A stretch of DNA of 64,000 nt from Salinicola endophyticus (GTDB taxonomy: Bacteria > Pseudomonadota > Gammaproteobacteria > Pseudomonadales > Halomonadaceae): contig NZ_CP159578.1 of the NCBI RefSeq assembly GCF_040536835.1, forward strand, positions 992,001-1,056,000, read 5' to 3'. Made by a program: the position numbers and the translations under genes. Below the pieces are notes generated by a model. It saw nothing but the letters and a program-made list of their open reading frames with translations, was not told the DNA's origin and made no database searches. Positions 1 through 7,518 of this stretch are shown here, in pieces. How positions within the stretch are numbered: position 1 is the first letter of the stretch; every line of letters starts with the position of its first letter.

Positions 1-415
1 CCATGTTGCCGACGTGGGAGACGAACATCAGCCCGCCGCGGCCGCTGGAGACGGCATCGAGAAAGCGCTGACGCGCCCCCTCGGCGAATTCGACCCGGGG
101 CGGAATACCGCTCCAGGCGTCGATCTTGTCCATCAGGCTCTGCCCGAAGCTGCGGAAGTGGCGCAGGCTGAGCCAGGTGAGCCGCCGTGGCGGGGCACCG
201 TGGAGATGGCGCCAGAGCCTGACCAGATAGGTGTGCGAGGCGCGCCGGTGCAGACCGTGGGCGACATAGAAGTAGGCGATCACCAGGGTCAGCATGAACT
301 GGAACGGCAGCCGGCCGAGGTGGCGGCGAATCCACACCATGGTGCGCACGCCGGCGGCGCTGCCGGACTCGCGAATCCGTGACCAGTGGTTGGGATTGCT
401 GCTGGCGGGGGTCAT
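1..415 (-). CDS. LpxL/HtrB-like acyltransferase of aryl-polyene cluster (partial, runs off window)
   Basis: Only the first 138 residues are visible; the gene continues past the left edge. A hydrophobic stretch lies at about residues 36-54. The visible part ends in SHVGNM, which looks like the start of the HxxxxE/D active-site motif of lipid A-type acyltransferases (His about residue 134). Its ATG overlaps the stop of the upstream glycosyltransferase gene by 4 bp (ATGA), so the two are probably translationally coupled. Aryl polyene loci usually carry such an enzyme after the GT2 gene, where it is thought to help attach the polyene to a membrane lipid anchor. Family assignment is fairly safe from motif and context; the acceptor is inferred. 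The catalytic acidic residue cannot be checked because of the edge. Confidence 0.75.
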   Translation of the reverse strand, partial: MTPASSNPNHWSRIRESGSAAGVRTMVWIRRHLGRLPFQFMLTLVIAYFYVAHGLHRRASHTYLVRLWRHLHGAPPRRLTWLSLRHFRSFGQSLMDKIDAWSGIPPRVEFAEGARQRFLDAVSSGRGGLMFVSHVGNM

Positions 416-1176
416 GAAGGGGCTCCCAGGCGGCGGCGAAGCAGGACGGGCAGACGGATCAGCATGCCCATCAGCAGGCGCGCGTGCATGCCGGCGAGCA
501 GCAGATTGTCGCGCCACAGGGCAAAGTGGGAGACGCCATCCAGCGGGTAGCGGACTCGCACCGGCAGATTCTCGACCCGCCCGCCCTGCCAGTACCAGCG
601 CACCGGCAGCTCGCTGTCGAACTGCATGCGGTCGCCGCAGGGGTGGCGTGCGACCAGGCGGTTGACCGCCGCGACCGGGTAGAGCTTGACCCCGCACATG
701 GTGTCGCGCAGCGTCAGCGACAGAGTCGCCAGCCACACCAGGCCGTGGGTGAGATAGCGCGAGTAGAAACGGTGCTTGGGTACGCTTGCGTCGAAGCGTG
801 GATAGCCGATGCGCAGGATCTCGTCGGCGGCGTCGAGACCGGCGACGAAGGGTGGCAGGTCGGCGGCTTCGTGCTGGCCGTCGGCATCCACCTGCAGCGC
901 ATGGGTGAGCCCCAGCGTCTGGGCATGCGCCAGCCCGGCGCGTACCGCGGCGCCCTTGCCGCGATTGTGCGGCAGGCGCACCAGGGTGGTCGCCTCGGCA
1001 CGCGCCAGCTCGTCGAGCAGCCTGGCGCACTCGGCGTCGCTGCCGTCGTCGACCAGGATGATCGGCAGCCCCAGCGTCTGGAGACGGGCGAAGGTCTCCC
1101 CGATAGCCCCAGCGTGGTTGTAGACCGGAATCAGCACGCCGACCCGGGCCGACGTGGCGGGCGTCTCAAGCGACAT
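412..1176 (-). CDS. GT2-family glycosyltransferase of aryl-polyene cluster
   Basis: A 254-residue family 2 glycosyltransferase of the dolichyl-phosphate-mannose-synthase type. It has the N-terminal nucleotide-sugar fold (VLIPVYNHAGAIGETF at about 14-29, VDDGSD near 42-47) and the metal-binding motif VDADGQH near 96-102. There is no long membrane domain. A GGAGAG ribosome site precedes the ATG. The start overlaps the end of the synthetase/dehydratase gene by 11 bp and its stop overlaps the next acyltransferase by 4 bp, so it sits mid-operon. In APE loci this enzyme is believed to glycosylate or build the lipid anchor of the polyene. The family call is firm; the substrate is unknown. Confidence 0.85.
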   Translation of the reverse strand: MSLETPATSARVGVLIPVYNHAGAIGETFARLQTLGLPIILVDDGSDAECARLLDELARAEATTLVRLPHNRGKGAAVRAGLAHAQTLGLTHALQVDADGQHEAADLPPFVAGLDAADEILRIGYPRFDASVPKHRFYSRYLTHGLVWLATLSLTLRDTMCGVKLYPVAAVNRLVARHPCGDRMQFDSELPVRWYWQGGRVENLPVRVRYPLDGVSHFALWRDNLLLAGMHARLLMGMLIRLPVLLRRRLGAPS

Positions 1177-2896
1177 CGTGACTCTCCGTCAGCATCAGGC
1201 GGCCGCTGGCGTGCTGGCCGCGGGCGCTCTCGCAGGTGATCGTCAGGCTCTCGCGCGCCTTGATCCGCCGCCGGGCCAGCGTCAGGCGGAAGCGGTCCCC
1301 CGGCAGCAATGGCTGGGGGAAGCGCAGCCGTTCGAGCCCGGCGAAGTCGGCCTCGAGCGCGAAAAGGCGCCGCGCCAGCTGCATCGCCCAGTGGACCAGA
1401 GTGACGCCCGGCACCACTGGCTGGGCGTCGAAGTGACCATCGACATAGCGGCAGTGCTCGGGCACCTCCAGGGTCACCTCGATGCCGTCTTCCAGCGCGC
1501 GCTCACCCAGCCAGCGCGGCGCACGGCGGTCGTCGAGGTCGGCGAACAGGCGCTCACGCAGCGTGGCGGTGAGCTTGCCCTGGGCGTTGGTCGGCCAGGC
1601 CTCGACGAAGCGCCAGTAGCGCGGCAGTGCCGGCGTCTCGAAACGCTCCGCCAGCGCCCGGCGCAGGCGCTTGACGGTGGCACGGTGACTGGCGTGATCG
1701 TGGGGGAGGTGGTTTGCGTCGAGCTCGATGATCGCGCCCAGGCGCAGCTCGCGCCGGTTCAGGGTCACGGTCTGTGCCCGGCGGACGCCCTCGAGCTCGC
1801 CCAGCGCGCGGTCCATGGCGGTGAGCGAGAGGCGCTTGCCGCCGATCTTGACGATGCGATCGGCGCGCCCGAGCAGGCGAAAGCCGCCGTTCGGATCGAG
1901 GGCGATACGGTCGGCCTGGCGCTGCCAGGTCTGCGGCTCGGCCAGGTGCGGCGAGCGCAGCCACAGGCGCTGCTCGCTGTCGCTCTCGATGGCGAGCCCG
2001 GGAAAGGGGCGCCAGGTCTCGCCCTGCTGCTGCACGCGCCAGGCGATACCGCCGGTCTCGGAGCTGCCGTAGACCTCGTGCACCGGGCTATCCAGCAGCC
2101 CCAGGGCGAGGTCGCTGGCCGCACGTGAGAGCGGCGCCCCGGAGCTGTAGATGCGCCCCTGAGCGGCGCGCACTGCGGGCCAGTCGAGGGTAGCGGGTAG
2201 CCTCGAGAGCGCCGGCGGTGCGCTGACCAGCGCTGCCTGCAACTGAGCCTCGGCGCAGGCGGCGAGCCAGGCGTGCAGCGTTTCCGGGTAGGGGCAGGGG
2301 CGGGTCGCGAAGGGCACTCCCTCGGCCAGCGGGCGCAGGATCAGGAACAGCAGCCCGTAGATGTGCTGGTGGCTGACCTGACCGATCACCAGATCTTCGG
2401 TGTAGGGCCACAGGGCACGCTGGGTGGCGAGTTCGGCATCGAGCTGGACGAAGCGCTTGTCGAGTCGCTGCGGCTCGCCGGTGGAGCCCGAGGTATACAG
2501 GGTCAGCGCCACTGCCGGCAACGGCTGGTCCGACCACTCGGGGGCGCGGTCGGCGCCGGCGCGCGTACCGCCGGACAGGGTGCCCAGCGGCTGGCCCGAG
2601 TCGCGCAGCGCGGCCAGGGTGGCGGGCTGATCATCGGCGGGCAGGATCGCCTGCTCGCCGCGCTCCCAGATCGCCACCAGCGCGGCGCTGAACTCCAGCG
2701 GATCGGGGTCGAACAGCAGCCAGGCGCCGCTGCCGTCGGTGTGGCGCGCCAGCAGCGTCTGCCAGGCGCCAATACGCTGGCGCCAGGCGTCCATGCTGAC
2801 CCAGCCGGCGGCGCTATCGGCGGGCGGGCGCCAGGCCATACGCGCGTCGGCCTCGCGTTCGCGCCAGGGGCGTGCCTGGAGTTCAAGGTGACGCAT
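1166..2896 (-). CDS. Acyl-ACP synthetase (AMP-binding) fused to ApeI-type hotdog dehydratase
   Basis: A protein of about 576 residues with two parts. Residues about 1-450 form an ANL-family adenylating enzyme: LTLYTSGSTGEPQ is the phosphate-binding P-loop, VYGSSETGG the aromatic/threonine motif, and GRADRIVKIGGKR the hinge. The last about 120 residues match a FabA/FabZ-like hotdog domain of the ApeI type (VVPGVTLVHWAMQLARR, then FPQPLLPGDRF). In aryl polyene synthesis the ligase loads the aryl starter on an acyl carrier protein and the dehydratase removes water in each extension cycle. I chose the ATG at 2896 rather than an in-frame ATG at 2953, because the latter would overlap the upstream gene by 71 bp; the chosen start leaves a 14-bp overlap. 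Confidence 0.85.
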   Translation of the reverse strand: MRHLELQARPWREREADARMAWRPPADSAAGWVSMDAWRQRIGAWQTLLARHTDGSGAWLLFDPDPLEFSAALVAIWERGEQAILPADDQPATLAALRDSGQPLGTLSGGTRAGADRAPEWSDQPLPAVALTLYTSGSTGEPQRLDKRFVQLDAELATQRALWPYTEDLVIGQVSHQHIYGLLFLILRPLAEGVPFATRPCPYPETLHAWLAACAEAQLQAALVSAPPALSRLPATLDWPAVRAAQGRIYSSGAPLSRAASDLALGLLDSPVHEVYGSSETGGIAWRVQQQGETWRPFPGLAIESDSEQRLWLRSPHLAEPQTWQRQADRIALDPNGGFRLLGRADRIVKIGGKRLSLTAMDRALGELEGVRRAQTVTLNRRELRLGAIIELDANHLPHDHASHRATVKRLRRALAERFETPALPRYWRFVEAWPTNAQGKLTATLRERLFADLDDRRAPRWLGERALEDGIEVTLEVPEHCRYVDGHFDAQPVVPGVTLVHWAMQLARRLFALEADFAGLERLRFPQPLLPGDRFRLTLARRRIKARESLTITCESARGQHASGRLMLTESHDVA

Positions 2897-3464
2897 GCGA
2901 CTCCTCGGCGTGGCGCTTCTTGACCCGCTGGCGAATGGCCCACTCAGCGGCAAACATCGCCAGCATCAGCGCATAGGCGATACCGCCGTTGTACCAGGTC
3001 CACAGGGTCATGTCGGCGTAGAGTGCGGTGGCCAGGGCCAGCGATCCATTGACGGCGAAGAACACGCACCAGGCCTGGGTCACGCGGCGGGTATAGCGCA
3101 CCGCATGTGGCGGCAGGTCCGGTTGCTGGCGTCGCGCCAGGCGCTCGATCAGCGGAGGCGGATGACGCAGCCCGTGGGCGAACAGCATCAGCAGCGCCAG
3201 ATTGAGCGCGAATGGCCACAGCCGCAGGCCCAGCTCGGCGCTATCGGTGAACAGCACCAGCGCCAGCAGCGGCAGCAGGCCCAGGCCCCAGCGGCGGTGG
3301 GCGGCGGGCAGACGCCACCACGCCAGGACGGCGAGCGCCAGCAGCAGCGGCCAGGCACCGAGGCGCGGCAGCAGGGCGTGAACCACGAAGGGCCAGGCCA
3401 GACCGAGCAGTGCCGCCAGGCACCAGAACAGACGCTGCGGCCCGGCGCGGCCGCGGGAGATCAC
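2883..3464 (-). CDS. COG4648-type polytopic membrane protein of aryl-polyene cluster
   Basis: About 193 residues with some five to six hydrophobic segments, separated by short basic loops (RLARRQQPDLPPHAVRYTRR in the middle) and a charged C-terminus (RQRVKKRHAEES). It matches the small inner-membrane protein family (COG4648) found in APE/flexirubin loci; its biochemical role is unknown. I place the start at the GTG at 3464, eight bases after a GAGG motif formed by the end of the carrier-protein gene. A TTG at 3470 is in frame but lies too close to that motif. Its 3' end overlaps the synthetase gene by 14 bp. Confidence 0.75.
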   Translation of the reverse strand: MISRGRAGPQRLFWCLAALLGLAWPFVVHALLPRLGAWPLLLALAVLAWWRLPAAHRRWGLGLLPLLALVLFTDSAELGLRLWPFALNLALLMLFAHGLRHPPPLIERLARRQQPDLPPHAVRYTRRVTQAWCVFFAVNGSLALATALYADMTLWTWYNGGIAYALMLAMFAAEWAIRQRVKKRHAEESHASP

Positions 3465-3474
3465 GACCAACGCC

Positions 3475-3741
3475 TCAACTGGCGCGACGCGCTTCGACCA
3501 GCGCGGCCAGGCTCCTCAGGTTGGCGAAGTGCTGACGTGAAGACTCGGCATCCGACTCCAGGGTGATGCCGTAGCGCTTCTGCAGCGCCAGGCCGAGCTC
3601 CAGGGCATCGATCGAATCGAGCCCCAGCCCCTCGACGAACAGCGGCTCGTCGGGATCGATATCCGCGGGGGTGACGTCCTCGAGCTCCAGGGTCTCGATG
3701 ATCATCTCTTTGAGTTCGTGTTCCAGCGCTGTCGTGGTCAT
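3475..3741 (-). CDS. Acyl carrier protein
   Basis: An 88-residue acidic carrier protein. The phosphopantetheine attachment motif GLDSIDALEL places the modified serine at about residue 43, in the usual ACP helix II context, and an acidic N-terminal helix precedes it. It should carry the growing aryl polyene chain between the ketosynthase, ketoreductase and dehydratases. An AAGGAAAG ribosome site precedes the ATG. Most APE loci encode two ACPs in tandem; only one is present here, followed closely by the COG4648 gene. Confidence 0.9.
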   Translation of the reverse strand: MTTTALEHELKEMIIETLELEDVTPADIDPDEPLFVEGLGLDSIDALELGLALQKRYGITLESDAESSRQHFANLRSLAALVEARRAS

Positions 3742-3863
3742 GGTCTTGCTTTCCTTGTCACCAGTGTCCTTGCCACCATCTTCGCGGTGCCGCGCATGGC
3801 GCGTGGCCCCGCCCTGCTGCCGGTTCTACGCCGGCCTGTGCGCGTCGGGGTGACGCGCGATAT

Positions 3864-3914
3864 AGGGTGTTGTACAAAAACTGCCAGCGCTTGCCGACTT
3901 TTCGTACACACCCT
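3864..3914 (-). repeat. Short, internally deleted copy of the nested palindromic repeat
   Basis: A 51-bp inverted repeat with arms AGGGTGTTGTACAAAA (3864-3879) and TTTTCGTACACACCCT (3899-3914), complementary apart from one slipped base and one mismatch. On the minus strand its inner flanks (GAAAAGTCGGCAAGCG and GCGCTGGCAGTTTTTG) match the outer parts of the full repeats at 53280-53439 and 60015-60157, but the roughly 100-bp core is missing. It lies between the chain-length-factor gene and the ACP gene. It could act as an attenuator inside the operon; the minus-strand hairpin is not followed by a T-run. Confidence 0.65.
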
Positions 3915-3938
3915 GTGCTTACCTATCGCCGGGCGCGG

Positions 3939-4628
3939 TCAGGCGTCCGGCGCGAGTGTCCAGGTGCGCCCGGCCATGGGGCAGCTCAGCGGCCCACGCC
4001 GCTGCATCAGCCAGTCGATCACATCGAGCGGCTGCAGCGCCTCGCCAACGGTGTCGGGAGCCGCCGCTAGCGTGAGACGTCGCGCCCCCGGGGTGGGCGC
4101 AGTGCCCAGTACCAGGGCCACCGCCGCCGCTGGCGTATGCGGGGCGAAGTCGGCGAAGCGTGCCGGTACCGGCTGGTCGCCGAACACCACCAGCAGGCGC
4201 TCGGTACCGTCGCTGAGGTACCCCAGCGCCTCGGCCATCAGTGCCGCCCACTCCGCGCCGCTGGCGGCCACCGCCTGCTGGCTGCGGCGATTGCCGCTGG
4301 CGATCGAGTAGACGCCGATGATGGCGTTGTGTACCGACAGGCCGAAGCGTGCCGGTGACAGCGGCTCGCCGGCATCGATGGCGTAGAGCATCTCCAGCGT
4401 GCGCTCGCCGTCGCCGTGGCGTGAGGCGTGCAGCACATCCAGCTCGGCCGCCGGGTCGAGCGCGATCAGCATGTCGCACACGGCGCGGCCGATCAGATTG
4501 AGGCGGCGGCGCAGCATCGATGGAATTGCCGTGCCAGCGGGCTTGGCGCTGGTCTCCAGGCGCGCCTCACCGGCCGCTTCGCGGTGCGGGGTCCAGCCTC
4601 GCCACTCCTGAACGAATAGCTCCGTCAT
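3939..4628 (-). CDS. Beta-ketoacyl synthase chain-length-factor-like protein (PF13723 type)
   Basis: A 229-residue protein of the size and sequence type of the stand-alone N-terminal ketoacyl-synthase-like domain used as chain length factor in aryl polyene loci. Recognisable are RRRLNLIGRAVCDM near residue 41, HASRHGDGERT near 86, and SVHNAIIGVYSIASGNRR near 119, where a catalytic cysteine would be expected but none is seen. It is expected to pair with the true ketosynthase, presumably encoded left of the window, and set polyene length. It is the first gene of the operon visible here. The 197-bp gap before the ACP gene carries a short hairpin repeat where many APE loci have an acyltransferase and a second ACP. 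Confidence 0.8.
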   Translation of the reverse strand: MTELFVQEWRGWTPHREAAGEARLETSAKPAGTAIPSMLRRRLNLIGRAVCDMLIALDPAAELDVLHASRHGDGERTLEMLYAIDAGEPLSPARFGLSVHNAIIGVYSIASGNRRSQQAVAASGAEWAALMAEALGYLSDGTERLLVVFGDQPVPARFADFAPHTPAAAVALVLGTAPTPGARRLTLAAAPDTVGEALQPLDVIDWLMQRRGPLSCPMAGRTWTLAPDA

Positions 4629-4680
4629 GCGCGGTGTCGACAGTCCTGGTCGTGAAAACGAGCGTGAAAACGAGTGTTAC

Positions 4681-4695
4681 ATCCGTGTCACGGAT
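4681..4695. promoter_or_regulatory. Perfect 15-bp palindrome upstream of the aryl-polyene operon (possible operator)
   Basis: ATCCGTGTCACGGAT is a perfect inverted repeat around a central T. It lies 53 bp upstream of the first visible APE gene, where a repressor or activator site would be expected. No regulator gene is next to it, so the cognate protein is unknown. Confidence 0.35.
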
Positions 4696-5050
4696 CGACG
4701 CATCATAACGGAAAATGCGCCAGGCTCCGTGCAAGGTTTATGCATTTGCGCGGCGTGCGGGGATCAAGCGGGGCGTAAAGCGCCGGGCCTGAGCCCGGCG
4801 CGCCCGGGAAGGACGATTCCGCGGGCCTGGCAAGCCTACCCTCAGTCACCGCGTGCCGACTTGATCTGGGTTAACTAACGGGTGGCACCGGTCTGGTACG
4901 CCGCCAACCGAGCTGCCCTTTTCCCTCCTCGGTACGCCATACGCTGCGCCGGCCGGCTGCATAGTCAACAGACAACCTTAAATTAGCGGTGGCTGCGATC
5001 CGCCAAGCCTACGCATGCCGATGACGCTTGCCAACCCGAGCGTAAAAATG
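4696..5050. other. Intergenic stretch without recognisable gene
   Basis: I see no supported coding region here. The only structure is a GC-rich hairpin at 4780-4801 (GCGCCGGGC, loop CTGA, GCCCGGCGC) with no T-run on either side. I looked for a GacA-type upstream activating palindrome (TGTAAG...CTTACA) before the downstream RNA promoter and did not find one. Confidence 0.5.
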
Positions 5051-5080
5051 TTGTACAAGGATTTTACGTGGTGCTATCAT
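5051..5080 (+). promoter_or_regulatory. Sigma-70-type promoter of the CsrB-like RNA
   Basis: TTGTAC (5051-5056) and TATCAT (5075-5080), separated by 18 bp, make a good -35/-10 pair. Transcription would start at about 5086-5088, a few bases before the first GGA hairpin of the RNA. Confidence 0.6.
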
Positions 5081-5086
5081 TGCCTA

Positions 5087-5256
5087 GGTAAACTTAGAGG
5101 TCAGGAAGGCCTCATGCGCAGGAAGCGCCCACGCCAGGGATGGCGTGCCGCCGCAGGGAAGCGCGGCAAGGCGGCAAGTTGCGATGCCGTCGAGTGAAGG
5201 GTTCGACCCGATAGGTTCTCTTGGATGCCCGGCTTCTCGCTGGGCATTGTTTTTTT
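5087..5256 (+). ncRNA. CsrB/RsmX-Y-Z-type regulatory small RNA (CsrA/RsmA-sequestering), candidate
   Basis: About 170 nt between a sigma-70-like promoter and a strong terminator, with no plausible reading frame. Four consecutive hairpins each present a GGA in the loop: 5097-5113 (GAGGTC/AGGAA/GGCCTC), 5116-5128 (GCGC/AGGAA/GCGC), 5130-5147 (CACGCC/AGGGAT/GGCGTG) and 5150-5167 (GCCGC/AGGGAA/GCG, bulged C, GGC). Further stems lie at 5170-5191 and 5199-5209, and a single-stranded TTGGATG precedes the terminator stem. CAGGAAG and CAGGGA/TG in loops are the known binding sites for CsrA/RsmA dimers, and regularly spaced GGA loops define the CsrB/RsmZ class. The RNA would therefore titrate CsrA and affect carbon storage and motility. 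It is convergent with the ABC permease gene. The structural call is strong; family membership is from architecture only. Confidence 0.8.
5226..5256 (+). terminator. Rho-independent terminator of the small RNA
   Basis: Stem TGCCCGGC (5226-5233), loop TTCTC, stem GCTGGGCA (5239-5246), then TTGTTTTTTT. It has an 8-bp GC-rich stem with one G-T pair and a seven-T tract. Confidence 0.9.
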
Positions 5257-5326
5257 GGACATCGTTTTTTTGTGGATATCGTTTTCTACGGACAGCCGTT
5301 TTGCGCAACGCATCAGTGGCCGTGGG

Positions 5327-6823
5327 TCAGCGGCTGCACGGATCGTCGACCGGCACCTCGCGGGGGCGGAAGCGGCGGGCGGCGGCGTCGACCGCGATGT
5401 TCAGCCCGGCGGTGATCAGCAGCAGAAAGAGTGCCTGATCGAACATCAGGTATTCGAAGCTGGAGTCGATGTAGAACCCCAGCGTGGCGACGCCGAGCAT
5501 GCCCAGCAGGGCGGTCTCGCGCAGGATCACTTCGGCGCGGTAGCACAGCAGTGCCAGCAGGTTGGGGTAGAGCCGCGGCAGCAGCTCGTAGGCGTAGCGC
5601 CCCGAGGCCGGCAGCCCGGGCATGCCCGGGGTGAGGCCGTCGGCGTGGCGCGCCACCAGAAAGGCGATCAGCGCGCCGTTGTGCAGCGCCAGTGCCAGCC
5701 ACGCCGGCAGCATCGACGGCCCCAAGAGCAGCAGGAAGACGAATGCTAGCATCAGCTCCGGGGTCGAGCGCACCATCACCAGCGCCAGGCGGCCCAGCCC
5801 GCGGCTGGCGCGGTTGCCGAAATGGCGGCTGGCCAGCGGCCATAGCAGCAGCGCCAGCACCAGACTCCCCACCATCCCCATCAGCGCCAGCAGCAGGGTG
5901 TTGCCGATCGCCGGCAGCAGGTCCGGCATGTCGCGCACCCAGGCCAGCAGCCCTGTCAGGTCGCCGGTGAGCAGCGGGGCCGGCCACAGGTCGTGGCTGA
6001 CGAAGCGCCACAGCAGCGCACCATCGACGTCGGGCCAGGGCCCGAGCCAGTAGAGCCCGGCGATCAGCAGAAGCGGCAGCAGGCGGCGATGCCCCCACCA
6101 GTGCAGCGTCGCGATCAGCAGGTAGAATATCCACAGCAGGGCCCCGGCCTCGCCGAAGCGGCCCTCACGGAAGGCGCTCTCGAGATAGAACCCCAGCGTT
6201 GGCAGACCGACGAAGCCGAGCAGCACGCTGGCGCGCATGGCGCACTCGAAACGGTAGCGGGTGTAGCTCGCCAGGCGCTCCCACACCAGCGGCAGTTCGG
6301 CATAGATGAAGCGTGACAGGCGATCGACACCGGCGGGCAGCGCAGCCGAGGGCGCGCGCGGGGTCAGCTCGAGGATCTCGGCGTAGACCTTGGCGAAGAT
6401 GCCGGTGTAGGGGATCGCCAGCGCGGCCAGCGCGGTGACCGCCGAGAGGCCGAACACCTGCAGGAACAGCAGCGCCCAGAACAGCTCGTGGATCGCGCGG
6501 ACGAAGGCGCACAGGGCGCGCAGTGTGCGCGATCGCGGGAAGACCAGCGCCAGCGGGAACCCCAGCAGTGCGCCGAGGAAGGTACCCCACAGCGCCACGC
6601 TGACGGTGAGCGCGATCGCGTGGAGCGGGTTCTCCAGGGCCAGCCAGTCGGGCCAGGCCAGGCCGCGGGCCATGCGCCACAGCTCCGCCCAGGGGTCGGC
6701 GGCGGTGATCTCGAGGTCGGCCAGCGGCAGCAGCAGCAGACAGAGTGTCACCAGCGCCAGTGAGCGCCGGGCGAGGGTGAGGCCGGGGCTGTCACCGCGC
6801 AGCCAGCCGGGTGCCGCGCTCAT
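5327..6823 (-). CDS. PhnE-type ABC transporter permease, two permease modules fused in one chain
   Basis: A 498-residue integral membrane protein that repeats the PhnE-like permease twice. The first module (about 20-260) has the coupling-loop region near FAKVYAEILELTPRAPSAAL and GLPTLGFYLESAF; the second (about 290-485) has MGMVGSLVLALLLWPLASRH, then GMPGLPASGRYAYELLPRLY and GVATLGFYIDSSFEY. The paired LGFY signatures show the duplication. Ordinary PhnE proteins are about 260-280 residues and dimerise, so this chain probably forms the whole channel. Its ATG overlaps the ATPase stop by 4 bp. With the ATPase and binding protein it forms an importer of the phosphonate/phosphite/selenate superfamily; the substrate is not established. 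Confidence 0.85.
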   Translation of the reverse strand: MSAAPGWLRGDSPGLTLARRSLALVTLCLLLLPLADLEITAADPWAELWRMARGLAWPDWLALENPLHAIALTVSVALWGTFLGALLGFPLALVFPRSRTLRALCAFVRAIHELFWALLFLQVFGLSAVTALAALAIPYTGIFAKVYAEILELTPRAPSAALPAGVDRLSRFIYAELPLVWERLASYTRYRFECAMRASVLLGFVGLPTLGFYLESAFREGRFGEAGALLWIFYLLIATLHWWGHRRLLPLLLIAGLYWLGPWPDVDGALLWRFVSHDLWPAPLLTGDLTGLLAWVRDMPDLLPAIGNTLLLALMGMVGSLVLALLLWPLASRHFGNRASRGLGRLALVMVRSTPELMLAFVFLLLLGPSMLPAWLALALHNGALIAFLVARHADGLTPGMPGLPASGRYAYELLPRLYPNLLALLCYRAEVILRETALLGMLGVATLGFYIDSSFEYLMFDQALFLLLITAGLNIAVDAAARRFRPREVPVDDPCSR

Positions 6824-7512
6824 GCAGAGGTGGCGACGCTGGTCGAGGCGGCCGCGGCGTCGGGGTAGAGCGCGTCGAGATCGGCCAGGGTGAGCTCACG
6901 GCTGGCGGCATCCAGCTGAACCTGGCCGTCGCGCAGCCCGATCACCCGGTCGAAGTGACTCAGCGCCAGGCGGTGCTGATGCAGCGCGATGACGCTGGTG
7001 GCGTGCTGGCGCTGGATCCGCTGCAGCAGACGCAGGGCCTGGTGCGGATCGACGCTGGCCAGCGGCTCGTCACCCAGGAAGACGTCGCGCTGCTGATAGA
7101 GCGCGCGGGCGATCGCCACGCGCTGACGCTGCCCACCGGAGAGACGCTCCACCGGACGGCGCAGCAGGCCGTCGAGGCCGAGCTCGGCGCACAGCGCTTC
7201 GACCGCCTGCCAGGCGTCACGATTCGGCCGCAGTAGGTTGAGCAGGTTGGCCAGGGCGCCGTGGCGCTCCAGCCGGCCCATATAGACGTTGTGGTAGACC
7301 GAGAGCAGCGGCACCAGGCCGTGGCTCTGCGGGCACCAGGCGGCGTGCGGTTCGAGCCGGGCGCGGATCGCACTCAGCAGAGTCGACTTGCCGGCACCGC
7401 TCTGGCCCAACAGCGCCACCTGCTCTCCGTGTTCCAGGGTCAGCGACAGCCCCGGCAGCACGACCCGGTCGGCGTGCCCCAGGTCGTCACCGTCGAAGCG
7501 AAGGAGTGTCAC
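6820..7512 (-). CDS. PhnC-type ABC transporter ATP-binding protein
   Basis: A 230-residue ATPase with Walker A GQSGAGKST (about 36-44), Q-loop around CPQSHG, signature LSGGQRQRVAIARAL (about 124-138) and Walker B VFLGDEPLASVD with the catalytic Glu. It energises import through the adjoining fused permease. The start codon is GTG (7512-7510), placed 6 bp after the binding-protein gene. The 3' end overlaps the permease start (ATGA). The order binding protein - ATPase - permease is that of phnD-phnC-phnE-type operons. Confidence 0.88.
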   Translation of the reverse strand: MTLLRFDGDDLGHADRVVLPGLSLTLEHGEQVALLGQSGAGKSTLLSAIRARLEPHAAWCPQSHGLVPLLSVYHNVYMGRLERHGALANLLNLLRPNRDAWQAVEALCAELGLDGLLRRPVERLSGGQRQRVAIARALYQQRDVFLGDEPLASVDPHQALRLLQRIQRQHATSVIALHQHRLALSHFDRVIGLRDGQVQLDAASRELTLADLDALYPDAAAASTSVATSA

Positions 7513-7518
7513 GCGGTC

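Noticed and set aside
4780..4801. GC-rich hairpin in the gap before the small RNA
   Set aside because: No T-run on either side and no adjacent gene end, so not called as a terminator.
5015..5197. Open reading frame of 60 codons across the small RNA
   Set aside because: It spans the promoter and the GGA hairpins, has no ribosome site and odd composition; the RNA structure explains the sequence better.
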